Below, in pieces: positions 28,301-37,812 of a DNA stretch of 64,000 nucleotides (position 1 is the first letter of the stretch; each line of letters begins with the position of its first letter). Under the pieces are notes generated by a model, which worked only from the letters and a program-made list of their open reading frames with translations, was not told the DNA's origin and did no database searches. The stretch is from contig NZ_NPJG01000098.1 in assembly GCF_002251245.1 (NCBI RefSeq), forward strand, positions 78,268-142,267, written 5' to 3'. A program made the translations under genes and the position numbers. The DNA is from Prevotella sp. P5-92. GTDB lineage: Bacteria; Bacteroidota; Bacteroidia; Bacteroidales; Bacteroidaceae.

Positions 28301-28487
28301 CGCAGTACGTGCAGCCAACGAGATGGGTGGTTTTGGCACTCCAGCAGTAGCAAGCCCTGGCGCCGGTATCAACTCTCTCAATGCCGACAGCAACACTTCT
28401 GCCGAAATACACACACTGGCAGGCGTTCGCGTAAGCAAGGCCTCAAAGGGTGTTTATATCATATGCAACAAGAAAATAGTTAAATAA
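25341..28487 (+). CDS. Large exported pectin methylesterase (CE8)
   Basis: This 1048-residue secreted protein starts at GTG (MNQLKQIGVLCMLLVFSLAAKA is the signal peptide). An uncharacterised N-terminal beta region, probably carbohydrate-binding, is followed by a Listeria-Bacteroides repeat near residues 410-480 (FRGWYAKPDGGRRF). The CE8 beta-helix occupies about 620-900, with LSYQDTYYS, HGTVDYICGNGDVFF and FGRAWGG carrying the Gln/Asp/Asp/Arg active site. The C-terminus (TLAGVRVSKASKGVYIICN) resembles a Bacteroidales sorting or end domain. It de-esterifies pectin for the lyase and GH28 enzymes beside it. Confidence 0.88.
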   Translation: MNQLKQIGVLCMLLVFSLAAKAGDVSAVWDFKNDLPAGINNATNIQGTTGEVASTVEGIALFVDATNGKLKGRGTDAQFNSGTLIRVPVKSTSDIVTVVSYPGYHYYTVGGIAADADEVNHKATTAEVSQGYVEIAGTGSSYLYSIQVLQVSPLQEKCIYSTNFTEWKDYEKKAEASETKVTWQTKYSHEELTFSIYNTQISSSNFNTGKFPNWNGGMLMAAKSADPYIITSTLASISKVHFFHGATGSNRGWKLEAKGDGDEDWVVLSDAVATTQQGSDVDVEVNRTNVQLRWTNLNASQNAYMMEIDIYGMVDMSLTPSLGNITVNGAVYAAADIFDEQPDGIFAATVEISKLQKMISESNPLTDVTASNGNIKSTDYSSDNKGNAVVTIVVEANGAEATYVLTVVYKPDFTLTYYGVSGSVIGTQTVEKDADIGNFSCDYNEEIPTSYAFRGWYAKPDGGRRFATTDVVTADFALYALVTPKETMSPDARYSYNLADQYFYADDHEAFMPEGNGKFHDGTHGWVFGEGDKLHLLVGGHAYINLGLCRYSAGDITISDAAGNVLKTMAAQVESDGQSGSYEYTGDATTLTLTFSATAYIHNVLIINDANSNIKKDDNGYFTVKAGDADNLLAVIEIANAQASADSRTKIFVPAGTYDLGKTCLTRISGNNISLIGEGMDKTIIVNAPEVANEGIGTTATILITGQNAYLQDLTLQNALDYYSAASAGRAVCLQDKGARTICKNVKMLSYQDTYYSNANKQFYWETSEIHGTVDYICGNGDVFFNKCILVCESRKKDGKNGEATITAPYTDASNTFGYIFDGCTIENKASKFNFGRAWGGVPRLAFLNTTLNQPSEIAATRFTASGMNVVADKFVEYNSVNAEGTVVSPATNIVKFVKDSKSNEMETIITSEQAASYSLDKVFTDWTPAALASQVEINSPSIADGKLSWKAVEGASAYAIVADDKVKAIVDANTTSYVVDNPEAEYAVRAANEMGGFGTPAVASPGAGINSLNADSNTSAEIHTLAGVRVSKASKGVYIICNKKIVK

Positions 28488-28507
28488 AATCATTCAAACG
28501 CTTATCA

Positions 28508-28552
28508 CCGTGGAATAGCCGTCAACGACAAGATGGCTGTTCCACGGTTTAT
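28508..28552 (+). terminator. Strong hairpin between CE8 and PL1 genes
   Basis: CCGTGGAATAGCC (28508-28520) pairs with 28535-28547 in a 13-bp stem with one G-U pair. The T-run after it is weak (TTTATC), so it may attenuate rather than fully terminate, or protect transcript ends. Confidence 0.55.
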
Positions 28553-28566
28553 CAAAACAAAATGAC

Positions 28567-30363
28567 ATGAAAAAGACTCTACTATCACTATCATTATTCT
28601 TGGGGACTCTTTCCCCCACCCTCGCACAGTCTCCGGCATTCCCGGGAGCTGAAGGACACGGACGTTATGTTACCGGAGGACGTGGCGGAAAGATTATTCA
28701 CGTTACAAACCTTAATGATTCTGGCGAAGGCTCACTACGTTGGGCTCTGTCCCAGTCGGGCGCTAAGACCATCGTCTTCGACGTTAGTGGTTATATCGAC
28801 TTGAAGTCGCAGCTTAATGTTAGCTCCAACACTACTATTGCCGGACAGACAGCCCCCGGCGACGGTATCACTCTTCGCTACTATACCCTCTACTTCGGCA
28901 AATGCGATAATGTCATTGTTCGATTCATCCGTTGCCGTCGTTCACAAGTGAAAGATGTCAACGACGGAGCCGATACCACATGGGGACGTAAACACAAAAA
29001 TATCATCATCGACCACTGCTCATTCTCTTGGAGCATCGACGAGGTCGCTTCGTTCTACGACAACCGCAACTTCACCATGCAGTGGTGTAACATCACTGAG
29101 GGTCTGGCAAATACCGGACACAACAAAGGCGCCCATAGCTATGGAGGCATCTGGGGAGGCAAGGACGCATCCTTCCACCACAACTTCATCGCCCACGTTC
29201 AGAATCGTGCACCCCGATTCAATGGTGCACGATACAACTGGGACGGATATGACAAAACACTCTATGAGAACTCTATTCAGGCAGAGCGAGTTGACTTCCG
29301 CAACTGTGTGATGTACAACTGGGGTGATGGCAACGGATGCTACGGTGGTCCTGGCGGTGGATATATCAATATGATAAACAATTACTATAAGGCAGGTCCT
29401 GGAACAAAAAACAAGACTCGAGTCACCCAGGTGTCGGTGTCTGACGCTTCAAATGGCGGCGACAATCCCTTCCCCGGCTATGCCTCACGATACTATATCA
29501 ATGGTAATTACGTGACAGCAGCTTCTTCTCCTGAGAATTACGATTGGCAGGGAGTTATCTATGACTCCGGTCTATATACTATAAATAGTGAAAAATATAT
29601 TGCCGATCCTAATCATTACTACGGAGAAAACCAAACATATTTGAAGAATACAAACGGAGTCGACTGCATACGCCTGAAACTTGACGAACCGATTGACGCG
29701 GGCGAGGTGACAACCCACAAGGCACAGACTGCTTTCAAGAAGGTGTTAAAATACGGAGGCGCTTCCCTCGTTCGCGACGAATGCGACAACAGATATGTGG
29801 AGGAAGCCACTAACGGAACCATCACCTATAAAGGGGCTGTAGCAAAACGCGCTGGAATCCTGGATGTCATCAATGACCCATCTGGAACAGAAGACCCAAC
29901 CACGGCAAGCTTCCCAATCCTTCGTGAGGAAGAACGCACCACAGGGTTTGATACTGATGGTGACGGAATGCCCGACGACTGGGAGGTGGCCAATGGTCTC
30001 GATCCAAACAATGCGGAAGATGCCCAGCTCACTACCATCGACTCACAGAAGGAATGGTACACCAACGTTGAGGTCTATCTAAATAGTCTCGTGCAGACAA
30101 TTATGATAGAGGGTAATAAAAACGCTGAGTCGCCAGTAAAAGAATACTATCCCGCATACCACAATGCTGACGGCACTATCGTTGAGGCTATTAACAGCAA
30201 CGATACAGGTATCTCCGGTAATGTCACCGATGACACTACGGTGGTCTCTACCACTACGTATGATGCAGCAGGTGTGGAACGCAAGAATGACGCAAAAGGT
30301 GTCACTATTCATGTTAAAACGCTTAATAACGGGGAAAAAATATCATTAAAAGGTATTAAATAA
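28567..30363 (+). CDS. Exported pectate lyase, PL1 family
   Basis: This 598-residue protein has the signal peptide MKKTLLSLSLFLGTLSPTLAQ and a parallel beta-helix starting FPGAEGHGRYVTGGRGGKI, with NTTIAGQTAPGDGI, KNIIIDHCSFSWSIDE (Ca2+/catalytic segment) and FRNCVMYNWG. A Ca2+-binding thrombospondin-3-like repeat (DTDGDGMPDDWEVANGLDP) lies near residue 460. It cleaves de-esterified homogalacturonan by beta-elimination. It is the third gene of the pectin set. Confidence 0.92.
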   Translation: MKKTLLSLSLFLGTLSPTLAQSPAFPGAEGHGRYVTGGRGGKIIHVTNLNDSGEGSLRWALSQSGAKTIVFDVSGYIDLKSQLNVSSNTTIAGQTAPGDGITLRYYTLYFGKCDNVIVRFIRCRRSQVKDVNDGADTTWGRKHKNIIIDHCSFSWSIDEVASFYDNRNFTMQWCNITEGLANTGHNKGAHSYGGIWGGKDASFHHNFIAHVQNRAPRFNGARYNWDGYDKTLYENSIQAERVDFRNCVMYNWGDGNGCYGGPGGGYINMINNYYKAGPGTKNKTRVTQVSVSDASNGGDNPFPGYASRYYINGNYVTAASSPENYDWQGVIYDSGLYTINSEKYIADPNHYYGENQTYLKNTNGVDCIRLKLDEPIDAGEVTTHKAQTAFKKVLKYGGASLVRDECDNRYVEEATNGTITYKGAVAKRAGILDVINDPSGTEDPTTASFPILREEERTTGFDTDGDGMPDDWEVANGLDPNNAEDAQLTTIDSQKEWYTNVEVYLNSLVQTIMIEGNKNAESPVKEYYPAYHNADGTIVEAINSNDTGISGNVTDDTTVVSTTTYDAAGVERKNDAKGVTIHVKTLNNGEKISLKGIK

Positions 30364-30416
30364 AGCCTGAAAGAATATTTTTCCCAGATTTATTTTCTTC
30401 TTTGAGAATTTTTGCA

Positions 30417-30424
30417 TAACTTTG
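30417..30424 (+). promoter_or_regulatory. Minus-7 box at the head of the polysaccharide locus
   Basis: TAACTTTG fits TAnnTTTG, 53 bases before the export-gene ATG. No convincing TTG at -33. I saw no flanking inverted repeats that would make it an invertible promoter. Confidence 0.6.
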
Positions 30425-30476
30425 TACAATAATTGTCGCAAAAGGCAGTTTATACATATATATAAAACATAACGTT

Positions 30477-33047
30477 ATGCAAAAAAACAGATTAAAAAGA
30501 CTTATATTAACAATAACGATGATTGCGGCGATGGCAGGAAATGCCATCGCACAATCATCTATGACCGACGAACAAATCATCTCGTTCGTCATTAGCGAAC
30601 AACAGAAAGGCACCTCCCAGGCACAGATCGTGACAAAACTCATGCAACGTGGAGTGACTATCGAACAGATCAGGAAGGTAAGGGATAAGGTTGAAAGACA
30701 AAAAGGCGCACAAGGGCTCGGCGCGAAGGACATTACAGGTAATACTGACCGCATGCGTGCTAATGACGTTCAGACCAAGCCCGTCAATCCACAACAAGTG
30801 TCTAAATACCAAATTGCTGGTGAACGACAGTTGCAACACACCTATGACAGCAATGATGCCGAATACATGATGATGCAGGGCGAACTCAATTCTTTTATGC
30901 CCGACTCCACTTCTTTGGCTGAGCAAGAGATGTACGAGCGCATCATGCAAAAAAACAAGAAGAAAGTCTTCGGACGCGACATCTTCAACAATCCGCAACT
31001 CAATTTTGAGCCAAACATGAATATAGCCACGCCGCAGAACTATCGTCTCGGCCCTGGCGACAAAGTCTTTGTTGACATATATGGCGCTTCACAGAAGTCT
31101 GTAGAAAGCACCATAACTCCTGATGGGACCATTGTCATCGAGGGGTATGGTCCAATAGAGCTCGCCGGTCTCTCTGTAGATCAGGCAAACCGCAAGCTCA
31201 AGACGACACTCGGAGCACGATATAAAAGCTCAAGCATAAAACTCACCGTTGGACAGACAAAGACCATTTCTGTGAATGTGATGGGTGAAGTGGCCACACC
31301 AGGCACCTATACCCTATCAGCTTTTGCCACGGTATTTCATGCCTTGTACATGGCAGGTGGAACCAGTGATATTGGTACATTGAGAAACATCAAGGTGTTT
31401 CGCGACAACAGGCAAGTCACCACTGTCGATATCTATGACTATATACTCAACGGCAAGATGACAGGTAACATCCGTTTGACAGAAGGCGACGTCATCGTTG
31501 TAGGCCCCTACGAGTGTCTTGTACAAATTACTGGAAAGGTCAAACGCCCTATGTACTACGAGATGAAGCAAAGCGAGAGCCTCGCCTCGCTAATGAAATA
31601 TGCAGGAGGATTCACTGGCGACGCTTATCGCAAGTCTATCCGCGTGGTAAGAAAGTCTGGCAGTCTCTACTCCGTATATAATGTCGGTGAGTTTGACACC
31701 AGTTCGTTCCGTATGGCAGATGAAGACAGCGTGAGCATTGACTCCGTCATCCCCCGTTTCTCCAATATGGTAGAGATCCGTGGAGCCGTATTTCGTCCAG
31801 GCATGTATCAGGTGGGCGGTGAGGTAAACTCAGTACGTTCGCTCATAGAGCATGCCGAAGGAGTGACCGAAGATGCTTTCACTGCCCATGCCGTGATGCA
31901 CAGGATGAAATCCGACCGCACCCTCCAGGTGATACAGGTAGATGTTGACGGCATCATGAGCGGACGTGTGGCAGATATTCCCATTTGTAACGAAGACGTA
32001 CTATACATCCCAAGCAAGAGAGAACTCCAGGAAGACATGACACTTACCATACATGGTGAAGTGATGTATCCTGGTATATACAAGTATGCCGACAATTCCA
32101 CCCTTGAAGATCTTGTGCTTCAAGCAGGCGGTCTAAAAGAGACGGCTTCCATCATGAAGGTAGATGTGGCACGTCGTATTGTCAACCCGAGTCAGACGGA
32201 ATCCTCTGACACCATTGCCCACACGTTTACATTTGCCCTTAAGGACGGGTTCGTCATTGATGGCGAGCCAGGATTCTTGCTCAAGCCGTACGATGAGATA
32301 TACGTACGTAGATCGCCAGGCTTCTACAAGCAGCAAAATGTTATGTTGGAAGGTGAAGTGATGTTTGCCGGCACCTATACCCTTTCGAAGAAAAACGAAC
32401 GCATAAGTGAGGTGGTTAAGAAAGCCGGTGGACTCAGCAACATGGCATATCCACAAGGAGCACGTCTAGAACGACGTCTTACAAACATCGAACGCAAGCG
32501 AGTGCAAGAAATAATGAAGATTCAGCGCGAGCAACGAGAAGATGAGTTAAGGGCACAAGCCATTAAGTCTGGCAAGTCATTATCCGACCTAAAGCAGTTG
32601 GCCGCCAACGACGAGAATGCCATACCCGAATTCTATCCAGTAGGCATTGAGCTTGACAAGGCGTTAGCTAATCCTGGATCTGATGCCGATATCGTACTTC
32701 GTGAAGGCGACAAGTTGACGGTGCCTGTATATAACGGAACGGTGAAGATAAACGGTGAGGTGATGTACCCCAATACCGTAGCATACAAAGAAGGGAAAGG
32801 GGTAAACTACTATATCGACCTTGCCGGAGGCTGCAGTTCCAAGGCAAAGAAGAGCCGCACCTATATCATCTATATGAACGGCGACGTAGCTAAGGCAGGT
32901 CGCGGAGTAAAGGTAAAGCCAGGTTGTGAGATAGTAGTGCCTCAGAAGTCGATGTCAAAGATGTCCGCAGCCGAGTCCATATCGCTCATCTCCGGCACCG
33001 CCTCCATAGCCGCCATGATAGCCACCATAGCAAATATACTTAAGTAA
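30477..33047 (+). CDS. Polysaccharide export outer-membrane protein with multiple SLBB domains (Wza-like)
   Basis: This 856-residue protein has an N-terminal signal (MQKNRLKRLILTITMIAAMAGNAIA), a helical stretch, a Poly_export domain near residues 180-260 (YRLGPGDKVFVDIYG...SITPDGTIVIEGYGPI-type), several successive SLBB domains (e.g. VMGEVATPGTYTL, IHGEVMYPGIYKY, LEGEVMFAGTYTL, INGEVMYPNTV), and a final hydrophobic segment. It would form the periplasmic/outer-membrane channel for capsule or exopolysaccharide. It is the first gene of the locus, 5 bases before the Wzz-like gene. Confidence 0.92.
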   Translation: MQKNRLKRLILTITMIAAMAGNAIAQSSMTDEQIISFVISEQQKGTSQAQIVTKLMQRGVTIEQIRKVRDKVERQKGAQGLGAKDITGNTDRMRANDVQTKPVNPQQVSKYQIAGERQLQHTYDSNDAEYMMMQGELNSFMPDSTSLAEQEMYERIMQKNKKKVFGRDIFNNPQLNFEPNMNIATPQNYRLGPGDKVFVDIYGASQKSVESTITPDGTIVIEGYGPIELAGLSVDQANRKLKTTLGARYKSSSIKLTVGQTKTISVNVMGEVATPGTYTLSAFATVFHALYMAGGTSDIGTLRNIKVFRDNRQVTTVDIYDYILNGKMTGNIRLTEGDVIVVGPYECLVQITGKVKRPMYYEMKQSESLASLMKYAGGFTGDAYRKSIRVVRKSGSLYSVYNVGEFDTSSFRMADEDSVSIDSVIPRFSNMVEIRGAVFRPGMYQVGGEVNSVRSLIEHAEGVTEDAFTAHAVMHRMKSDRTLQVIQVDVDGIMSGRVADIPICNEDVLYIPSKRELQEDMTLTIHGEVMYPGIYKYADNSTLEDLVLQAGGLKETASIMKVDVARRIVNPSQTESSDTIAHTFTFALKDGFVIDGEPGFLLKPYDEIYVRRSPGFYKQQNVMLEGEVMFAGTYTLSKKNERISEVVKKAGGLSNMAYPQGARLERRLTNIERKRVQEIMKIQREQREDELRAQAIKSGKSLSDLKQLAANDENAIPEFYPVGIELDKALANPGSDADIVLREGDKLTVPVYNGTVKINGEVMYPNTVAYKEGKGVNYYIDLAGGCSSKAKKSRTYIIYMNGDVAKAGRGVKVKPGCEIVVPQKSMSKMSAAESISLISGTASIAAMIATIANILK

Positions 33048-33052
33048 TAATT

Positions 33053-34111
33053 ATGGAAGAGAAGAAAGAAATGGAAGTGATAGACCTGCGGGTCGTCTTC
33101 AAAAAGATATGGTCAAGGCGGAAATTGTTCTACAAGGTTCTGCCGATAACATTCGTGGTGTCGTGTGCATACATATTGTGCATACCAAGATACTATACGT
33201 CGAGTCTTAGCCTCGCACCAGAGATAGCAGGAAGTTCAGGGCTCGGTGGAACCTTAGGTTCGTTGGCCTCGTCATTTGGTGTTGATTTGGGAACAATGGA
33301 GACCACCGATGCCATCAATCCAATGCTTTATCCCGACTTGATGGATGACAACGGATTTGTTGTTGGTCTTTTTGATATAAGAGTTAAGAGTCAGGATGGA
33401 GAAATTGACTGTGCCTATTATGATTATCTTGCAAAGCATCAGAAAAAGGCTTTTTGGTCATATGGTATAAGTTGGGTAAAAAATCTTTTTAAATCAAAAG
33501 AGAAAAAAAAGAACAGTGGACAAATTAATCCATACAATCTTACTAAGAGACAGGATGATATTTGCGGTGTTATCAGAAAGAACATAAATATTAATGTCGA
33601 TAAAAAGACAGCAGTAATCTCTATAAGTGTACAAGCCCAAGATGCTTTAATTAGCAAGACAATGGCTGATTCTGTAAAGGAAAGACTTCAAACATTCATC
33701 ACCAACTACCGTACCAATAAGTCGCGCATCGATGAGCATCATTATAAAAAACTCGTAGATGAGGCAAAGACAGATTACGAAAAAGCCCGCCGTATATATG
33801 GAAGTTATGCCGATGCCAACACAGACGTGATGCTTGAAAGTTTCAGGGCAAAGCAGAATGACCTTGAAAACGACATGCAGTTAAAATACAATACATATAC
33901 CACGCTTATGGCTCAGTACCAAGCCGCCAAGGCAAAAGTTCAGGAGCGCACACCGGCTTTCACTCTGGTAAAGGGAGCTGCCGTGCCAATCAAGCCAACA
34001 GGTCCGAAGAGGATGCTATTTGTTGTCGGTATGTTGTTTTTGGCTTCATTAGTTACATCCTTTTTTATTTTAAAGAATGATCTAAAGCAGTTCATATTAT
34101 CCTCAAAATAA
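33053..34111 (+). CDS. Chain-length determinant protein (Wzz-like)
   Basis: This 352-residue inner-membrane protein has a short cytosolic N-terminus, a first membrane helix (LPITFVVSCAYILCI) followed by PRYYTSSLSLAPE, a long coiled periplasmic region (about residues 200-295), and a second helix at the C-terminus (MLFVVGMLFLASLVTSFFIL). It has no fused tyrosine-kinase domain. It would control glycan chain length together with the Wza-like channel encoded just upstream. Confidence 0.88.
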   Translation: MEEKKEMEVIDLRVVFKKIWSRRKLFYKVLPITFVVSCAYILCIPRYYTSSLSLAPEIAGSSGLGGTLGSLASSFGVDLGTMETTDAINPMLYPDLMDDNGFVVGLFDIRVKSQDGEIDCAYYDYLAKHQKKAFWSYGISWVKNLFKSKEKKKNSGQINPYNLTKRQDDICGVIRKNININVDKKTAVISISVQAQDALISKTMADSVKERLQTFITNYRTNKSRIDEHHYKKLVDEAKTDYEKARRIYGSYADANTDVMLESFRAKQNDLENDMQLKYNTYTTLMAQYQAAKAKVQERTPAFTLVKGAAVPIKPTGPKRMLFVVGMLFLASLVTSFFILKNDLKQFILSSK

Positions 34112-34175
34112 TAACCCAATGGATAGTTGGGAAAGCATTTGCCCGAAAATTGACAACGTATTGTTCAATATTATC

Positions 34176-35696
34176 ATGGATAAAAACAAAAGAATAGTTT
34201 ATAATACTTTAGCCCAACATATTAGAGCTATCTTAAGCATCGGCATGTCTCTTTTCTCGACAAGATACATCCTCATGGCTTTGGGCAACTCTGATTTTGG
34301 CATTTTCTCGCTCATCGGCAGCACGGTGGCCATGCTGGGATTCATCACCAACGCATTGGTGGTAACCACCCAACGGCACCTGTCGTTCAGCCATGGCGCA
34401 GGACAAGAGGCTGAAACCAAAGCCATATTCTCCAACAGCATGTTTGTGCATCTGATGATGGGAATTGTATTGGTTATCGCACTCATGGCCCTGGAGCCAA
34501 TCCTGTTCAACGGCATACTGGAGATAGAGGCCAACCGCGTGGCCTCAGCACAGCATGTGTATTTCGTTGTCATTCTCATGCTCTTCCTCTCTCTGGTAAC
34601 AGCCCCCTTCAGGGCACTTTTCATAGCAAGGGAAAACATCATATACATTTCCATCATCGATACCCTTGACGGCGTATTGCGACTTACATTGGCCATTCTG
34701 CTGTTATATGTCAATACCGACAAACTCATCACCTACACTTGGATGATGCTGTCTATCTCGGTGTTCAACCTGCTGGCTTTCTCGCTCTATGCCAAAAGAC
34801 ATTTTCCCGAAACATGCCTGCTGCCCCAACGCAAGGACATCAGCAAGCAAACCATCATAAAGATCCTCGACTTTGCCGGATGGACATGCTACAGCACAGG
34901 TTGCATCATCGGGCGCACACAGGGCATGGCCATTGTGCTGAACAGTTTTTTCGGCACCATCATCAATGCGGCATACGGCATTGCCTCGCAAGTGCTCAAC
35001 TCCATCCAGTTTGTATCACAGGCCATTCTCAATGCCATGAGTCCGCAAATCATCAAGGCTGAAGGCAAGAACGAGCACAGCCACATGCTGTCACTTGCCC
35101 AACAGTCATGCAAATACTCGTTTCTGCTGCTGGCACTTATCGTCATCCCGGTATCTTTCGAAATCTCGTCTATCCTGACCTTGTGGCTTGGCAAGACCCC
35201 ATCGGCAACAGCAGAAATATGCCGTTTCGTGCTCATCACATCACTCATCGACCAAACCACCATCGGTCTGGGCATTGCCAACCAGGCCACGGGCAACATA
35301 CGCAATTACTCGCTGACCATCAACACCATCAAGGTGATGACATTGCCCATTGCCTATCTGGCCTTGTATGAGGGATATGGACTATCGGCCGCCATGTGGT
35401 GCTATGTTATCGTTGAGGGAGTGTGTGCCCTCACCCGCCTACCCTTCCTGAAATATTCAGCAGGATTGTCCATCAGGAAATTTGCCCGACAAGTGTTTGC
35501 CAAACTCATTCCCTCCACCATGTGCATTCTGGCCACCAGCTATCTCTGCACGCATTTCATCCATTCCTTGTCGGGGTTCAGGTTCTTGCTCACCGTTATG
35601 CTGTCGGCACTGGCTGGCCTCGTGTGTATATGGGCCACAGCCATGGACAAGCAGGAAAGAGAAACCGCCCTTAGAATCATCAAGAACAAAAGTTGA
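34176..35696 (+). CDS. Polysaccharide flippase (Wzx/MATE-like)
   Basis: This protein of about 506 residues has some 12-14 hydrophobic helices and starts MDKNKRIVYNTLAQHIRAIL, the usual N-terminus of Bacteroidales O-antigen/capsule flippases (STRYILMALGNSDFGIFSLIG). The frame is open from 34119, but the ATG at 34176 fits the family better. It would move the undecaprenyl-linked repeat unit across the inner membrane. Its stop overlaps the region of the next gene's start. G+C rises in this and the next two genes compared with later transferases. Confidence 0.9.
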   Translation: MDKNKRIVYNTLAQHIRAILSIGMSLFSTRYILMALGNSDFGIFSLIGSTVAMLGFITNALVVTTQRHLSFSHGAGQEAETKAIFSNSMFVHLMMGIVLVIALMALEPILFNGILEIEANRVASAQHVYFVVILMLFLSLVTAPFRALFIARENIIYISIIDTLDGVLRLTLAILLLYVNTDKLITYTWMMLSISVFNLLAFSLYAKRHFPETCLLPQRKDISKQTIIKILDFAGWTCYSTGCIIGRTQGMAIVLNSFFGTIINAAYGIASQVLNSIQFVSQAILNAMSPQIIKAEGKNEHSHMLSLAQQSCKYSFLLLALIVIPVSFEISSILTLWLGKTPSATAEICRFVLITSLIDQTTIGLGIANQATGNIRNYSLTINTIKVMTLPIAYLALYEGYGLSAAMWCYVIVEGVCALTRLPFLKYSAGLSIRKFARQVFAKLIPSTMCILATSYLCTHFIHSLSGFRFLLTVMLSALAGLVCIWATAMDKQERETALRIIKNKS

Positions 35697-35701
35697 AAGA
35701 A

Positions 35702-36622
35702 ATGAACAGTACGATCAAAAACATATTAGGAAACGCTTATCCCGTCATACAGAAAAATATCTTTAGGATGATTGGGACCATTTCGCCGAAGACCCTTGCT
35801 TCTATCCAATACCAAAGAGGATTCGGCAGGAAAATTGACTGGAATGACCCCAAAGACATCAACGAAAAAATCAACTGGCTCAAATTCAACACCGACACCA
35901 CGGCATGGACCACCTTGGCCGACAAATTCCGTGTCAGAGAGCATGTGGAACGCATGGGGCTGGGCAATATGCTGGTCAAACTGTATGGGCATTGGGATGA
36001 TGCCGAAGACATCAATTGGGATGCCCTTCCCCGGCAGTTTATCATGAAGACCAACAACGGTAGCGGCGAAGTGTTCATCTGTAAGGACAAAGCCGAAATC
36101 GACACTGCTGCATGGACAGCAGCCTTCAAGACACAGCTTGCGGTGAAGTTTGGTCGCAGCATGGGTGAACCGCATTACAACCGCATCAAGCCATGCATCA
36201 TCGCCGAAGAACTGCTCGACTGCCGGAAACAACCCATCCCCTCATCGTCACTCATCGACTATAAGATATGGTCTTTCGACGGAAAGCCAGCCTACATCTG
36301 GGCGTGCTACAATAGGACACATGCTTCGGTGCAGGTGGCCCTGTACGACCTCGATTGGAAATTCCATCCAGAATACAGCATATCCACCCCACACTACATA
36401 TTGGCCGACAAACCCATGCCCAGGCCAAAATCATTAGACCAGATGCTACATGCCGCAGCTGTGCTGTCGAAAGGATTTCCCGAACTGCGGGTAGATTTAT
36501 ACGAGGTGGATGACAAGCCCTACTTCGGCGAACTCACCTTCTCCTCGGCAGCTGGATTCAACGATTTCTATACCCCGGAATTTCTTAGGATTCTTGGCGA
36601 CTTGACTATACTCAACAAGTAA
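35702..36622 (+). CDS. TupA-like ATP-grasp protein
   Basis: This protein of about 306 residues has the TupA-like ATP-grasp pattern: NEKINWLKFN, ADKFRVREHVE, FIMKTNNGSGEVFICKDK (glycine-rich nucleotide loop), IAEELLD, DYKIWSFDGKPAYIW and VDLYEVDDKPYFGELTF. The family is common in capsule loci and is thought to ligate an amino acid or similar group to a sugar or polymer; the exact reaction is not known. ATG at 35702 is chosen; a TTG at 35693 overlaps the flippase stop. Confidence 0.8.
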   Translation: MNSTIKNILGNAYPVIQKNIFRMIGTISPKTLASIQYQRGFGRKIDWNDPKDINEKINWLKFNTDTTAWTTLADKFRVREHVERMGLGNMLVKLYGHWDDAEDINWDALPRQFIMKTNNGSGEVFICKDKAEIDTAAWTAAFKTQLAVKFGRSMGEPHYNRIKPCIIAEELLDCRKQPIPSSSLIDYKIWSFDGKPAYIWACYNRTHASVQVALYDLDWKFHPEYSISTPHYILADKPMPRPKSLDQMLHAAAVLSKGFPELRVDLYEVDDKPYFGELTFSSAAGFNDFYTPEFLRILGDLTILNK

Positions 36623-36636
36623 GGAGGCAACAAAGC

Positions 36637-37812
36637 ATGATAGAGAAGTTAAAGAAACTGCCACTCTTGCAAATGAATATGCTGACATTCCTGGTACTAA
36701 ATGTCAGCATAAGCTTCACTACATTCCATTTTCTGCAACTGCTTTCCTATCTTGTGCTCGGTGTATGTATGCTGAGTTTTGCCATACTCTCCGTCATGAC
36801 GCTCAGAAAACCCATCATCAATTATCTTGACGCCTGCACCATCATCTATCTGATACTGCTCATCGGGTTCACCGTGATGAACGGTACAGACGTCAAACTG
36901 GCCATCTACCGTTCCATAGAAGTGGGATTGCTCATCATGATACTCAACTATTGGGAAAAGCCTGAGGTGATGGTCAAGACCTTTGCCTTTGTGCTTTCCT
37001 GTTGCGTGTATGCCAACCTGCTGATCATGATTATCTTCCCCGACTGGATGTTTGCAGCCAAAGACGCCTTTGACAGTTATCTGCTTGGCGGCAACTACAA
37101 CCAGATAGGCGGCCGACTGATCTTTGCCCTTGTGCTGTCGTTGCTGTGCACGAAATTCCACAAACTATGGATGGTCAACTTCGTCATCATGGCCATCGTC
37201 TCAGTGGTCACACTGGCTATGGTAGGCTCAATGACCTCGTTATCATGCATCCTCCTGTTTCTTGTGTTCTGCATGATTCCATCAGAAAAGCTGCAAAAGG
37301 CATGCTGCATCGGTTTCTTCCTATTCTACCTGGTGTTCCAGACGGTGGTGGTGTTCAGTGGAGAAGGATTGCACAACAATGAGATGGCCGTATATATCAT
37401 CGAGGATGTGCTGGGCAAAGACGTAACATTCACCCACCGCACCCAACTGTGGGATGCCGCAGGGCGCAAGTTTGCCGAATCGCCATTCATCGGCTACGGC
37501 TTTGTGGATAGCGAATGGTTCTTGTCTGAAATGGACTCGTTTGCCATCGGCCCACACAACTTTATCTATAATGTGCTGCTCAATGGCGGCCTGACACTGA
37601 TCAGTCTTTTCCTGCTGATGTTGATTATCATCCTCAGGAGAATACGTATGCGATACGACAAGATGGGCAATATGCTGTTGTTGGGACTGTGCACCATGTT
37701 CTTCATGATGACCATGGAGGTGTTCCCCTTCTTCTTCGTCTTCTGCCTGTTCTATGTCGTCTATTATTATCCAACCATGAAATTCAAAACATCATGTGCA
37801 AAACAGCAATGA
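36637..37812 (+). CDS. O-antigen/capsule polymerase (Wzy-like)
   Basis: This 391-residue protein has about ten transmembrane helices and a larger periplasmic loop near residues 245-300 that contains HRTQLWDAAGRKFAESPFIGYG, a pattern seen in O-antigen ligase/polymerase (Wzy_C) proteins. It would join repeat units in the periplasm. It lies between the flippase/TupA genes and the glycosyltransferases, and its stop overlaps the next ATG (ATGA). Confidence 0.82.
   Translation: MIEKLKKLPLLQMNMLTFLVLNVSISFTTFHFLQLLSYLVLGVCMLSFAILSVMTLRKPIINYLDACTIIYLILLIGFTVMNGTDVKLAIYRSIEVGLLIMILNYWEKPEVMVKTFAFVLSCCVYANLLIMIIFPDWMFAAKDAFDSYLLGGNYNQIGGRLIFALVLSLLCTKFHKLWMVNFVIMAIVSVVTLAMVGSMTSLSCILLFLVFCMIPSEKLQKACCIGFFLFYLVFQTVVVFSGEGLHNNEMAVYIIEDVLGKDVTFTHRTQLWDAAGRKFAESPFIGYGFVDSEWFLSEMDSFAIGPHNFIYNVLLNGGLTLISLFLLMLIIILRRIRMRYDKMGNMLLLGLCTMFFMMTMEVFPFFFVFCLFYVVYYYPTMKFKTSCAKQQ

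Noticed and set aside
30364..30476. Invertible capsule promoter and UpxY/UpxZ regulation
   Set aside because: No flanking inverted repeats around the -7 box and no NusG-like upxY or upxZ gene at the head of the locus.
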